In this document: positions 8,471 to 16,830 of the stretch, piece by piece
Numbering within the stretch: position 1 is the stretch's first letter
Layout: each line of letters starts with the position of its first letter
NCBI GenBank assembly: GCA_001003725.1
Contig: LCPR01000005.1
Location: 62,001 to 126,000, forward strand
Direction of reading: 5' to 3'
Length of the DNA stretch: 64,000 nucleotides
DNA from: Candidatus Saccharibacteria bacterium GW2011_GWC2_48_9
GTDB lineage: Bacteria; Patescibacteriota; Saccharimonadia; Saccharimonadales; Saccharimonadaceae
Position numbers and translations under genes: made by a program
The notes under the pieces: model-generated
The model's database searches: none
What the model was told of the DNA's origin: nothing
What the model saw: only the letters and a program-made list of their open reading frames with translations

Positions 8471-9217
8471 ATGAAAAGCCCATTAACAATATCCCTTGTC
8501 ATTCCAGTATTTAATGAAGAGGATACAATTGTGCGCTGCCTCGATGCGATAGCTGCGCAAACAGTGACGCCAAGCCAAGTGATAATTGTAGATAATAATT
8601 GTACGGATGCTACTATACGACTTGTCAGAGATCACGGAAACTATATGATCGTGCATCAGCGTACGCAGGGGATAGGTATTGCTGCTGCAACTGGTTACGA
8701 CGCGGCAACGGGTGATATCGTTGTGCGTTGCGACGCAGATTCTGTGGCGCCTGTGGATTGGATCGAGCGCATACACCAGCAATTCAGCTTAAACTCTCAG
8801 CTCGACGCACTCACGGGGCCTGGTGAATTTTACGATACCGGACGTCTGCAGGCGACACTAGCGAAGTATTTATATATGGAAGCATATTTTTATCTTGTTG
8901 GCTTGGCGCTTACGCAGCCACCACTTTTTGGGTCAAACTTTGCAATCCGAAGGACTACCTGGCAAGCCATTCACCCTTATGTTCATGTCGATAAAAATGA
9001 TATTCATGATGATATCGACCTCAGTTACCATTTAATTGGCCGCAGTGTGATATATGACAGGTCCCTTGTGATCGGTATTTCTGCCCGTCCGTTCAAGTCC
9101 TTTTCGGGCATGGTACTGAGATACAGACGAGGATTACAATCGATTGCACTACATAAGGATTCTTATTCTTTTGTGTCGCTATATCGACGTAAGTTGACGA
9201 CTGTACTGAAAAGATAA
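8471..9217 (+). CDS. Family 2 glycosyltransferase
   Basis: SLVIPVFNEEDTIVRCLDAIAAQT...VIIVDNNCTDAT; C-terminal region typical of GT2. Confidence 0.85.
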   Translation: MKSPLTISLVIPVFNEEDTIVRCLDAIAAQTVTPSQVIIVDNNCTDATIRLVRDHGNYMIVHQRTQGIGIAAATGYDAATGDIVVRCDADSVAPVDWIERIHQQFSLNSQLDALTGPGEFYDTGRLQATLAKYLYMEAYFYLVGLALTQPPLFGSNFAIRRTTWQAIHPYVHVDKNDIHDDIDLSYHLIGRSVIYDRSLVIGISARPFKSFSGMVLRYRRGLQSIALHKDSYSFVSLYRRKLTTVLKR

Positions 9218-9283
9218 CACGCAGTAACATGTACTTGACCTGATATAGTTTTAATTATATAAAAAGTAAGCTATACTAAGGAG

Positions 9284-9898
9284 ATGATATCTCGCTACGC
9301 GCTCTACACTACAGCTGATTTAAGTAAACGTTTTGACATTCCAGATGGACTACCAAAAGGAATTAAACCTTCATATAACATAAGCCCAACCGTCAGTGCG
9401 CCAGTGGTGACTGCGACTGACGGCAAGCGCGCCGTGTCCTTAATGAAATGGGGGCTTGTAGCGAAGGGTGCGAAAGATACCAACTCGGTATTTCGCTACA
9501 AAACGTATAATATCTCATCTGAAAATATACTATCTCGACATAGCTGGGAGCGTGCAGTGCGCGAGAGTCGCTGTCTAGTGCCCGCTAATGGCTTTTATGA
9601 ACTCAATGGTAGCGGTAAAAAACTTGCTTATTATGTGCAGCCAGGTGATCAAGAACTTGTCGCATTTGCTGGTGTGCACAGTTCTTGGCAAGACCCAGAA
9701 GGCGTCACGCATGGAACGTTTTCAGTGATCACAATCGATGCAACATCTGAGATGCCTGAATTTAGTACGGTGACCGACACAAGCTCGCTATACGATATGC
9801 TTCGTCCGTGCCCAAGAGGCTTTTTAGCTTTACATGAAGTAGGCGCCGCTATACACTCGCCGAAGCCAGATACCCCGAATCTTATCGACAGTATTTAA
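9284..9898 (+). CDS. SRAP (YedK/HMCES)-family protein lacking canonical Cys2
   Basis: RCLVPANGFYEL, KWGLV and SPKPDTPNLI motifs; N-terminus MISRY instead of MCGRY. Confidence 0.8.
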   Translation: MISRYALYTTADLSKRFDIPDGLPKGIKPSYNISPTVSAPVVTATDGKRAVSLMKWGLVAKGAKDTNSVFRYKTYNISSENILSRHSWERAVRESRCLVPANGFYELNGSGKKLAYYVQPGDQELVAFAGVHSSWQDPEGVTHGTFSVITIDATSEMPEFSTVTDTSSLYDMLRPCPRGFLALHEVGAAIHSPKPDTPNLIDSI

Positions 9899-9958
9899 GT
9901 ATAGCTTTGTCTTAGCGTTGTAGCGAAATTGTAATAAGCATAGTATACTCAAAAGCAT

Positions 9959-10690
9959 ATGCGGAATGCACGTGGCTTTACTATTGTCGAACTACTCATT
10001 GTTATCGTCGTGATAGGCATTCTTGCTGCCATCACTATTGTGGCTTTCAACGGTATTCAGGAGCGGGGGCGTATTGCGAGTGGAACTGCATTTGCTGCGC
10101 AGATAAAGCGACAAAACTTACAGGATGCCACTGGGTCGTGGGCATTCAACGAGTGCTCGGGTACGACACTCAATAACGCAGCTGAGGGCAGTACGACACC
10201 TGCTACGATGACGTCTGGCGTGACATGGTCTACGGATACGCCGTCCGGCTCTGGCTGCTCACTGGCTTTTAATGGTGCGGGCGGTACGAGGGTGTTGACG
10301 GATGCAAGGCTCAGTGCGACCTACTACATGAAAGCAGCGTGGATAAAAATGACGAGCTGTAGTACTGGCAATAATGTACTATCCATGCCTGCGACTGGTT
10401 CACCGGATTCTGCTATGTACGCGCCTGGGTGTCGGCTACAAGCCGGCCACAATGGCTCATACAGTGTCGCAATCATGAATGGGGCGCTTAGTGCGGGTAA
10501 ATGGTATCATGTTGCTGTTGAGTATGTTGATTCTTCGTTGAAATTGTATGTGGACGGAAAAGTTGTTGCAACTGCAAGCTCGGTGTCACCACCGACTGAT
10601 GCGACTGCTACGGGAGTAACTATCGGCTCGCATGGCAACGGCAATACTATGACCGGATTAATAGATGACCCGATTATCATAGCTCGGTAA
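9959..10690 (+). CDS. Type IV prepilin-like protein with C-terminal LamG/concanavalin-like domain
   Basis: GFTIVELLIVIVVIGILAAITIVAFNG; later WYHVAVEYVDSSLKLYVDGKVV...IGSHGNG..GLIDDPIII typical of LamG. Confidence 0.85.
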   Translation: MRNARGFTIVELLIVIVVIGILAAITIVAFNGIQERGRIASGTAFAAQIKRQNLQDATGSWAFNECSGTTLNNAAEGSTTPATMTSGVTWSTDTPSGSGCSLAFNGAGGTRVLTDARLSATYYMKAAWIKMTSCSTGNNVLSMPATGSPDSAMYAPGCRLQAGHNGSYSVAIMNGALSAGKWYHVAVEYVDSSLKLYVDGKVVATASSVSPPTDATATGVTIGSHGNGNTMTGLIDDPIIIAR

Positions 10691-10723
10691 ATAGCAATGA
10701 AATGCTTATGCTATACTGAAAAT

Positions 10724-11341
10724 ATGAAAAAAAGCTACGGGTTTACGATAGTCGAACTACTTATCGTTATTGTTGTGATTGGCATTCTTGCTGCCATCAC
10801 TATTGTGGCGTTTAACGGCGTACAAGAAAGAGCTCGTGCGACAACCGCATCGTCTGATATTGCGGGCGCAAATAAAGTTGTGAAGCTTGCCGAAGCGACT
10901 GCAGGAAGCCCTGTGACTACGCTGGCTGTGCTGCAAGAAAGTAGCAAAATTAATGCCACGAAAGGCTTGTACAAAGTCCTGACAGTATGTACCGCATCGC
11001 AAGGCTATGCGGTAGCTGCGGAACTCAATTCGGGTGATGTGTATTACTCTCGAAACGGAGCGCCAGCCGTCAAGGATAATAGTGTTAACGCGCTTGATCC
11101 GTGTCCAGGTTTTGGGTGGACGACGTCTACAAGGATTTACGCAGGCATGCCAACCACCTCTTGTGCAAATGAAAATGGTACGTGTACATTTAGCGGCGCC
11201 GCTACTGTGGCATATGGCTCTTTGGCTCAAGGAAGGTTTACTGCGATGAAAGATCAGACGAGTCCAGTAGCATGCACCAACCCGTATTTTGGAGATCCGG
11301 CGAGCGGGTTTGCAAAAGCATGCTACGTGATGTCTAATTAA
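10724..11341 (+). CDS. Type IV prepilin-like protein
   Basis: MKKSYGFTIVELLIVIVVIGILAAITIVAFNGVQERA. Confidence 0.85.
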   Translation: MKKSYGFTIVELLIVIVVIGILAAITIVAFNGVQERARATTASSDIAGANKVVKLAEATAGSPVTTLAVLQESSKINATKGLYKVLTVCTASQGYAVAAELNSGDVYYSRNGAPAVKDNSVNALDPCPGFGWTTSTRIYAGMPTTSCANENGTCTFSGAATVAYGSLAQGRFTAMKDQTSPVACTNPYFGDPASGFAKACYVMSN

Positions 11342-11387
11342 CCGCCTTCTCTTGCGTCACTACGGCTTGTACACTAAAATACCTGAC

Positions 11388-11774
11388 ATGACAGTATGGG
11401 AATCAGGTCGCGAATCGTATCTTGTGGACGACATCATTGCAGGACGCAAGACTATTGAAGGTAGGCTGGATAGGGATAAGTTCTCGCAGTACCAGCCGGG
11501 CGATCAGGTGTGGTTACGACGAGACTACCGCGATGGTGCTGGCCACTTGCAGGAAGGTGAGCCTCGCCAAGTGTTGGTCGAAGTGAAAGATATTCGTAAG
11601 TACGCTTCGTTCATTGATATGACACGTTCTGAAAACTATAAAAATATACTCCCCGCTACTACGTCCGCCGAGGAAGCGGCATCACTGTACGATACTTACT
11701 ACAGTGCGCAAGATCAACTGAAACATGGGGTACTCGCTATTGAGGTGGCGGTAGTTTCGGTCGCGCAAAAATAA
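11388..11774 (+). CDS. ASCH-domain-like protein
   Basis: GRKTIEGRL...YQPGDQVWLRRD...VEVKDIRKYASF pattern. Confidence 0.6.
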   Translation: MTVWESGRESYLVDDIIAGRKTIEGRLDRDKFSQYQPGDQVWLRRDYRDGAGHLQEGEPRQVLVEVKDIRKYASFIDMTRSENYKNILPATTSAEEAASLYDTYYSAQDQLKHGVLAIEVAVVSVAQK

Positions 11775-11838
11775 CTGTTTTTTAAGCTGACGAAAAAATG
11801 CTTTATAATAGTTAATATACAGCTTAAGGAGGAAAAGT

Positions 11839-12306
11839 ATGAAGCTTATTCAGCATGTTGGTTTTGTAGTAGGGATTGGTATCGTAGGCGCAATAGGTGG
11901 CGTCTTCGCAGGATTGGGTGCAACGGTATCTGCACATGACGGAGAGCCTCACGAGCATGCGCAAGTAGCCGCGGTTGAGAAGTCGAGCGAAGACAAACAA
12001 ACTACCGTATATTCATATACCGCGCAAGCGGGTGACGCATACACACAACTGGTGCGTAAGGCGGTACAGACCTATGGGATAACACACGACAAGCAAATTG
12101 GTGCTGCACGCATTGTCGCCATCGAAACGCAAGCCTCTGAGCGAGCTGGCTGGCCTGAGCTTAATCAGGGAGAGGTGGTATCGTTTGACGAAGCGCTGCT
12201 TAGGACATGGGTTGATGCTGCAATGAAACTATCCGATAACGATATAGCGGCGTGGCAAACATACGTGGCGTACATAGATTTCAATACCAATTCTATAGGC
12301 GAGTAG
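11839..12306 (+). CDS. Secreted hypothetical protein
   Basis: AGGAGG RBS, N-terminal hydrophobic signal. Confidence 0.6.
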   Translation: MKLIQHVGFVVGIGIVGAIGGVFAGLGATVSAHDGEPHEHAQVAAVEKSSEDKQTTVYSYTAQAGDAYTQLVRKAVQTYGITHDKQIGAARIVAIETQASERAGWPELNQGEVVSFDEALLRTWVDAAMKLSDNDIAAWQTYVAYIDFNTNSIGE

Positions 12307-12348
12307 CTCTGTAGCCGGCCTCGCTCGTAGAGGGTGTATACTAAGTAC

Positions 12349-12843
12349 ATGGAAGAAAGCTTTGTTCAGTTGATTGCCGATGGATTGGTATTTCCGCTGG
12401 TGATACTAGCCGCGGCAACATTGCTGCTATACGTGCCAAATAGACGAAAATTTTCTGTGTACTCGCGCATGCTTGTGGCGGGGCTTACGTCGTACTTGGT
12501 TGCAAAGTTATTCTCGCTGCTATATCAGCCGAGTGCACAGCGACCCTTCGAGCTTCTAGGGGTTGAGCCGGGAGCCTCATATCTTGATAATCCGGGATTT
12601 CCGTCGGATCACGCTCTATTTGTATGGGTGATTGTATTTGCTATCTGGTATGGGACGCGTAAACCCTGGGTGGTAGCGGTTGCGTTAATTATAGCCTTAT
12701 TGGTGTGTGTCGGTCGCGTGCTCGCGCTAGTGCACACGCCTCTCGATATTTTTGGCGGGGTAGCAGCTGCATGTATTGGCGCATTGTGGTATTTAGACGA
12801 AAAGCGTGCAAAATCAGCTGACTTGCAAAAAAATGATCAATAG
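12349..12843 (+). CDS. PAP2-family phosphatase
   Basis: QRPFE, PSDHA, GRVLALVHTPLD correspond to the three PAP2 motifs. Confidence 0.8.
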   Translation: MEESFVQLIADGLVFPLVILAAATLLLYVPNRRKFSVYSRMLVAGLTSYLVAKLFSLLYQPSAQRPFELLGVEPGASYLDNPGFPSDHALFVWVIVFAIWYGTRKPWVVAVALIIALLVCVGRVLALVHTPLDIFGGVAAACIGALWYLDEKRAKSADLQKNDQ

Positions 12844-12885
12844 TGTATGATAGTATAAATTAAACTGTGTAAATCGGAGTTACCT

Positions 12886-13371
12886 GTGGCTGACTATGTC
12901 GTAGAAACAAAGCCTGCAATTATCGATCAAGATCAACGCTTGATGCTTAAAGCTGCTTCATCGGGGTTACTACTTGGTGTGTTCGTATGGGCGATTGCAT
13001 TTGTGCTGGAAAACTACATACTGCGCGCATTTTTTTGTAATGACCCAGGTGCTGCCGCCTGTGTTAATATTACGACATATTCGGGTAATATCGCCGCCGT
13101 CATTGTCGCACTGATAGGTCTGGTAACACTTGTACGACTATCGATATTTCGCCCGCTGCTCATCGTGCTAGGTGCGGCTATCAGCTTATGGGGACTTGCT
13201 GCTTGGTTGGCAGATTTGCATGTAGTTGAACAGATTATCTGGTCAATTGTGCTATATGCGCTATTCTATAGTCTTTACACGTGGATTGCACGCATCCGCA
13301 ACCCCGTAGTTGTGCTCATTGTGTTCGCACTGGTGGCGGTTTCTTCGCGCATCATCCCATCTGTAATCTAG
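12886..13371 (+). CDS. Multi-TM membrane protein
   Basis: 161-aa ORF with several TM segments. Confidence 0.65.
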   Translation: MADYVVETKPAIIDQDQRLMLKAASSGLLLGVFVWAIAFVLENYILRAFFCNDPGAAACVNITTYSGNIAAVIVALIGLVTLVRLSIFRPLLIVLGAAISLWGLAAWLADLHVVEQIIWSIVLYALFYSLYTWIARIRNPVVVLIVFALVAVSSRIIPSVI

Positions 13372-13387
13372 TGGTATACTAGACACT

Positions 13388-14461
13388 ATGGATATGCTTA
13401 TTTTGATTGTACTCGGCGTGCTAATCGTCGGTGGTTTTGTTGTGACAATAGTGATACTTCTACAAAGAATACAAAAGGTAGAAGATAAAGACAGCGTACA
13501 TATGCTCAAGACAGACCTTGTAGAGATGAATAGGTCCATGGCGAGAATGCAGCAACACATGGGCGAGAAGCTCGATAATAGCTCTCTACGTATGCAACAG
13601 TCGATGCAGCGACAGCTTAGTGAGAGCGCACGGCTAGTAAGCGACGTGAGTAATCGGCTTACGAAGCTCGATGAAACCAATCGTCGAGTAGTTGATGTGG
13701 CAGATGAACTTAAGACACTGCAGAATGTATTACAAAATCCGAAACAGCGAGGCGTGTTTGGGGAGTACTATCTTGAAAGTGTTCTGGAGAATGTTTTGCC
13801 TCCTGGTCAATTTGAGATGCAATACAAGTTTAAAGACGGACAGATTGCCGATGCTATTGTGCGCCTGCAGGACAAAATGATCTTACCTATTGACAGTAAG
13901 TTTAGTCTTGAAAACTATAATAGGATGGTAGCGAGCAAGAGTAAGTCTGAGCGTGAAGTGCTGCTCGCGAAAGTGCGTAACGACCTTAAGGGGCGTATCG
14001 ATGAAACAAGTAAATATATTCGCCCAGACGAGCAAACTATGGACTTTGCATTCATGTTTATACCGAGCGAGTCACTATACTACGATCTGTTAATTGGTGA
14101 TGTAGGAACGGGTTCGAGTGCGCGTGATCTGGTGGAGTATGCGTTTCGTGATAAGCGAGTGATTATTGTAAGTCCTACGAGTTTCATGGCATATTTACAA
14201 ACGGTTTTACAGGGTCTGCGGAGTTTGCAGATCGAAAAGCAGGCCAAAGACATACAGGTGCGAGTTGGCCAATTGGGACGACATATAGCAGCATACGAAC
14301 TCTTTATGCAGAGGCTCGGCAATAGTCTTGGGACGACGGTCAACCATTACAACAATGCTCACAAAGAACTGAAAAAGATAGACAAAGATATCGTTAAAAT
14401 TGCCGATGCCGAGCCGAGCGTCGAGCCGTTACTTGTCGATAGACCGCAGCAAGATGAATAG
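13388..14461 (+). CDS. rmuC: DNA recombination protein RmuC
   Basis: N-terminal TM, coiled coil, RGVFGEYYLESVLENVLPPGQFEMQYKF...LPIDSKFSLENY. Confidence 0.9.
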   Translation: MDMLILIVLGVLIVGGFVVTIVILLQRIQKVEDKDSVHMLKTDLVEMNRSMARMQQHMGEKLDNSSLRMQQSMQRQLSESARLVSDVSNRLTKLDETNRRVVDVADELKTLQNVLQNPKQRGVFGEYYLESVLENVLPPGQFEMQYKFKDGQIADAIVRLQDKMILPIDSKFSLENYNRMVASKSKSEREVLLAKVRNDLKGRIDETSKYIRPDEQTMDFAFMFIPSESLYYDLLIGDVGTGSSARDLVEYAFRDKRVIIVSPTSFMAYLQTVLQGLRSLQIEKQAKDIQVRVGQLGRHIAAYELFMQRLGNSLGTTVNHYNNAHKELKKIDKDIVKIADAEPSVEPLLVDRPQQDE

Positions 14462-14482
14462 AAGACGGACACAGGCGATATA

Positions 14483-14517
14483 CAAAATACACCCCGCAAT
14501 GCGAGGTGTATTTTTGT
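14483..14517. terminator. Bidirectional terminator
   Basis: ACAAAATACACCccgcaatgcgaGGTGTATTTTTGT. Confidence 0.8.
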
Positions 14518-14533
14518 GTACCGCAGATGAATT

Positions 14534-15406
14534 TTAGAGTGTGTCTGCGAGTAGCTTGTCGTCGCCGCCGTCGCTTTCGCCACGAAGTACGTCGTACAAG
14601 AAGAACCCAATCGTACCACCGATGATCGGTGCAACGATATAGCTCAATATCGCCCATAGGTCGAGGCTAGTGAATGACACTGCCTGAACTGTGAATGCGA
14701 CAGCTGGGTTTAGGACCACGCTTCCGCTCACTGCACTTACCGTAAGGCCAGCGATCATGAGTGAAACGAAGAAGCCAAGACCAACCGTAAGCGCTTGTGC
14801 AGCACGATTGCGCTTTTCGCGGATCGCGCTTGATACTGCGAGTGCAAAGATTGCAGCACCGAGCATTTCGGCGAAGAACACGTAGAATTCTTTACCTGCT
14901 GGAATTGGATTTGCCTTAAACATCTCGGTTGCTTGCTGACCCATCATAGCTGCTTCTTGGCTCACCTGAGGCGCAGCGTTGAAGAATGCAGATACAACCA
15001 CAAACGCAAGTAGCGCACCAAGTATTTGAGCTGCTACGTAACCGAGTGCACGCCTGCCGGTGATTTTGCGTGTTGCCCACGCACCAACGGTAACAAGCGG
15101 GTTAATGTGCGAGCCTGAAAGTGTACCAACGATGAGTACGACAGCAATCAGGGTGAAACCAACATACAAAGGCTCACCACGAGTAAGTACCGCTGCTGAT
15201 GCTAGGATGAACGCTCCGATAAACTCAGCGATAAATGCGCCAAGAATAAATGAACGACCCTGAAACAGTTTCGGTGTTTTGCTACGTGATGATGTTGCAG
15301 GTGTAGCGTCGGCAGCAACCGCTTTGACAGTCGTTACTTTAGTTTTCATTTGCTTCGCCACAGTCGGTTTCGACTTCTTGGCGGAAGCGGTTTTTTTAGT
15401 TGCCAT
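14534..15406 (-). CDS. Aquaporin/MIP family channel with Lys/Ala-rich N-terminal extension
   Basis: GSHINPLVT and VLNPAVAF (NPA boxes), six TM-like segments. Confidence 0.85.
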   Translation of the reverse strand: MATKKTASAKKSKPTVAKQMKTKVTTVKAVAADATPATSSRSKTPKLFQGRSFILGAFIAEFIGAFILASAAVLTRGEPLYVGFTLIAVVLIVGTLSGSHINPLVTVGAWATRKITGRRALGYVAAQILGALLAFVVVSAFFNAAPQVSQEAAMMGQQATEMFKANPIPAGKEFYVFFAEMLGAAIFALAVSSAIREKRNRAAQALTVGLGFFVSLMIAGLTVSAVSGSVVLNPAVAFTVQAVSFTSLDLWAILSYIVAPIIGGTIGFFLYDVLRGESDGGDDKLLADTL

Positions 15407-15493
15407 GTATTTCCCTCCTTATCGTGAAATATGGGTCTAGTATACACCATAGCTAGACTGGCCGCAAAGTGTGACGCGTGTTACACTACAGAT

Positions 15494-15748
15494 ATGGGAA
15501 TGTATATACGACAAGACGAGCAGCGTTCAAAGCTTCAAGAGAAAATAGCGGCTGATTTGCGCGCTAAATCGGCGGCCAAGGCGAACGGTGCTGGCGGAGA
15601 TTTCGAAGCACCAAAACTAGATGGGGCAGAAGATGCGGGAATAGTCGAAAATACACATACAAGTTCTCCGATACTGCTAGCTACCTGGCTCATTGTTGGT
15701 GCGGCGGCTGTTGGAACAATCATCTTCTTGGTTATTCAGTCGAGCTAA
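15494..15748 (+). CDS. Small C-terminally anchored membrane protein
   Basis: 84 aa with C-terminal TM. Confidence 0.55.
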   Translation: MGMYIRQDEQRSKLQEKIAADLRAKSAAKANGAGGDFEAPKLDGAEDAGIVENTHTSSPILLATWLIVGAAAVGTIIFLVIQSS

Positions 15749-15785
15749 TGCGGCCGCATGACTTTTGCGGTATACTGTATATAAT

Positions 15786-16829
15786 ATGGAAAAAATTGCA
15801 GAAACAGAGGCGTTGTTACTTGAGCGAATTGCCCAATTAGACCAGCCGCGTGACATATTGAAAGCTGTCGAAATTAAACAGCTTTACGCACGCTTGCCGA
15901 GCCTCGATCCTAGCGAGCGGGGCGCGTACGGTAAGCGTATCAACGATCTCAAACATACACTCGAACAAGCAGTTGCATCAATTGAGACAGAAAAAGATCA
16001 GGCGGCGAGCGTACCTATTGATGTTACTGCGCCGTTCGATGTAAACGGTAGTCTGCCGAGCCTGCTCGCGACAGAACGGGGCACGATCCATCCACTCACG
16101 AGGGAGATTGCACGTCTTCGTGGCATATTTGCACGCATGGGATTCGTAAGCGAAGAGTCGCGCGAAATCGACGATCAGTTCCATATGTTTGAAACTCTCA
16201 ACTTCCCCGCAGGCCACCCGGCGAGAGATGACTATGACACATTCATGACTCTCCAGCGAGACAAAGATGGCGAGCCGTTTGTTGCCCCCGCACACACCAG
16301 CACCATGCAACACCGAATACTGCTTAAATACCACGCAAACCTGGAAGCTGGCGAACCGATTGCTGCGGTTGTGCCAGATCGTGTATTCCGCAACGAAGAT
16401 CTAGATGCAAGGCACGAGCATACATTTTACCAAGTTGAGGGTGTCTATGTAGCTCGAGATGTGCATGCAGGTATGCTCATTGCGACACTTCAAAAATTTC
16501 TCGAAGAATACTACGGTAAATCTCTTAACGTGCGCGTTAATCCATTTTATTTTCCGTTCACCGAACCATCGTTTGAGTTTGCGCTCAGCTGTCCGTTTTG
16601 CGAAGGTAAAAATCCTGACTGCAAAGTATGTAGCGGTGAAGGGTGGATAGAGCTACTTGGTTGCGGTATGATTCATCCGAACGTACTACGTGCCGCTGGC
16701 ATCGACCCAGAAGTGTACACGGGATTTGCGTTTGGCTGTGGTATCGACCGACTTGTCATGATGAAATACGGTATTGAAGACGTTCGGCATTTGGAAAGTG
16801 GAAAATTAGATTTTTTGAGGCAATTTTAG
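15786..16829 (+). CDS. pheS: Phenylalanyl-tRNA synthetase alpha subunit
   Basis: Class II aaRS motifs: HTSTMQHR, FRNEDLDARHEHTFYQVEGVYV, GCGIDRLVMMKYGI. Confidence 0.95.
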   Translation: MEKIAETEALLLERIAQLDQPRDILKAVEIKQLYARLPSLDPSERGAYGKRINDLKHTLEQAVASIETEKDQAASVPIDVTAPFDVNGSLPSLLATERGTIHPLTREIARLRGIFARMGFVSEESREIDDQFHMFETLNFPAGHPARDDYDTFMTLQRDKDGEPFVAPAHTSTMQHRILLKYHANLEAGEPIAAVVPDRVFRNEDLDARHEHTFYQVEGVYVARDVHAGMLIATLQKFLEEYYGKSLNVRVNPFYFPFTEPSFEFALSCPFCEGKNPDCKVCSGEGWIELLGCGMIHPNVLRAAGIDPEVYTGFAFGCGIDRLVMMKYGIEDVRHLESGKLDFLRQF

Positions 16830-16830
16830 T

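Noticed and set aside
9959-10830. Duplicated pilin N-termini as an insertion element
   Set aside because: Similarity is confined to the conserved pilin signal/helix coding region, with no terminal repeats or transposase.
16561-16680. Cys-rich insert in PheS (CPFCEGKNPDCKVCSGEGW) as a novel zinc domain
   Set aside because: A similar Cys motif before the GWxEIxGxGM segment is known in many bacterial PheS proteins.
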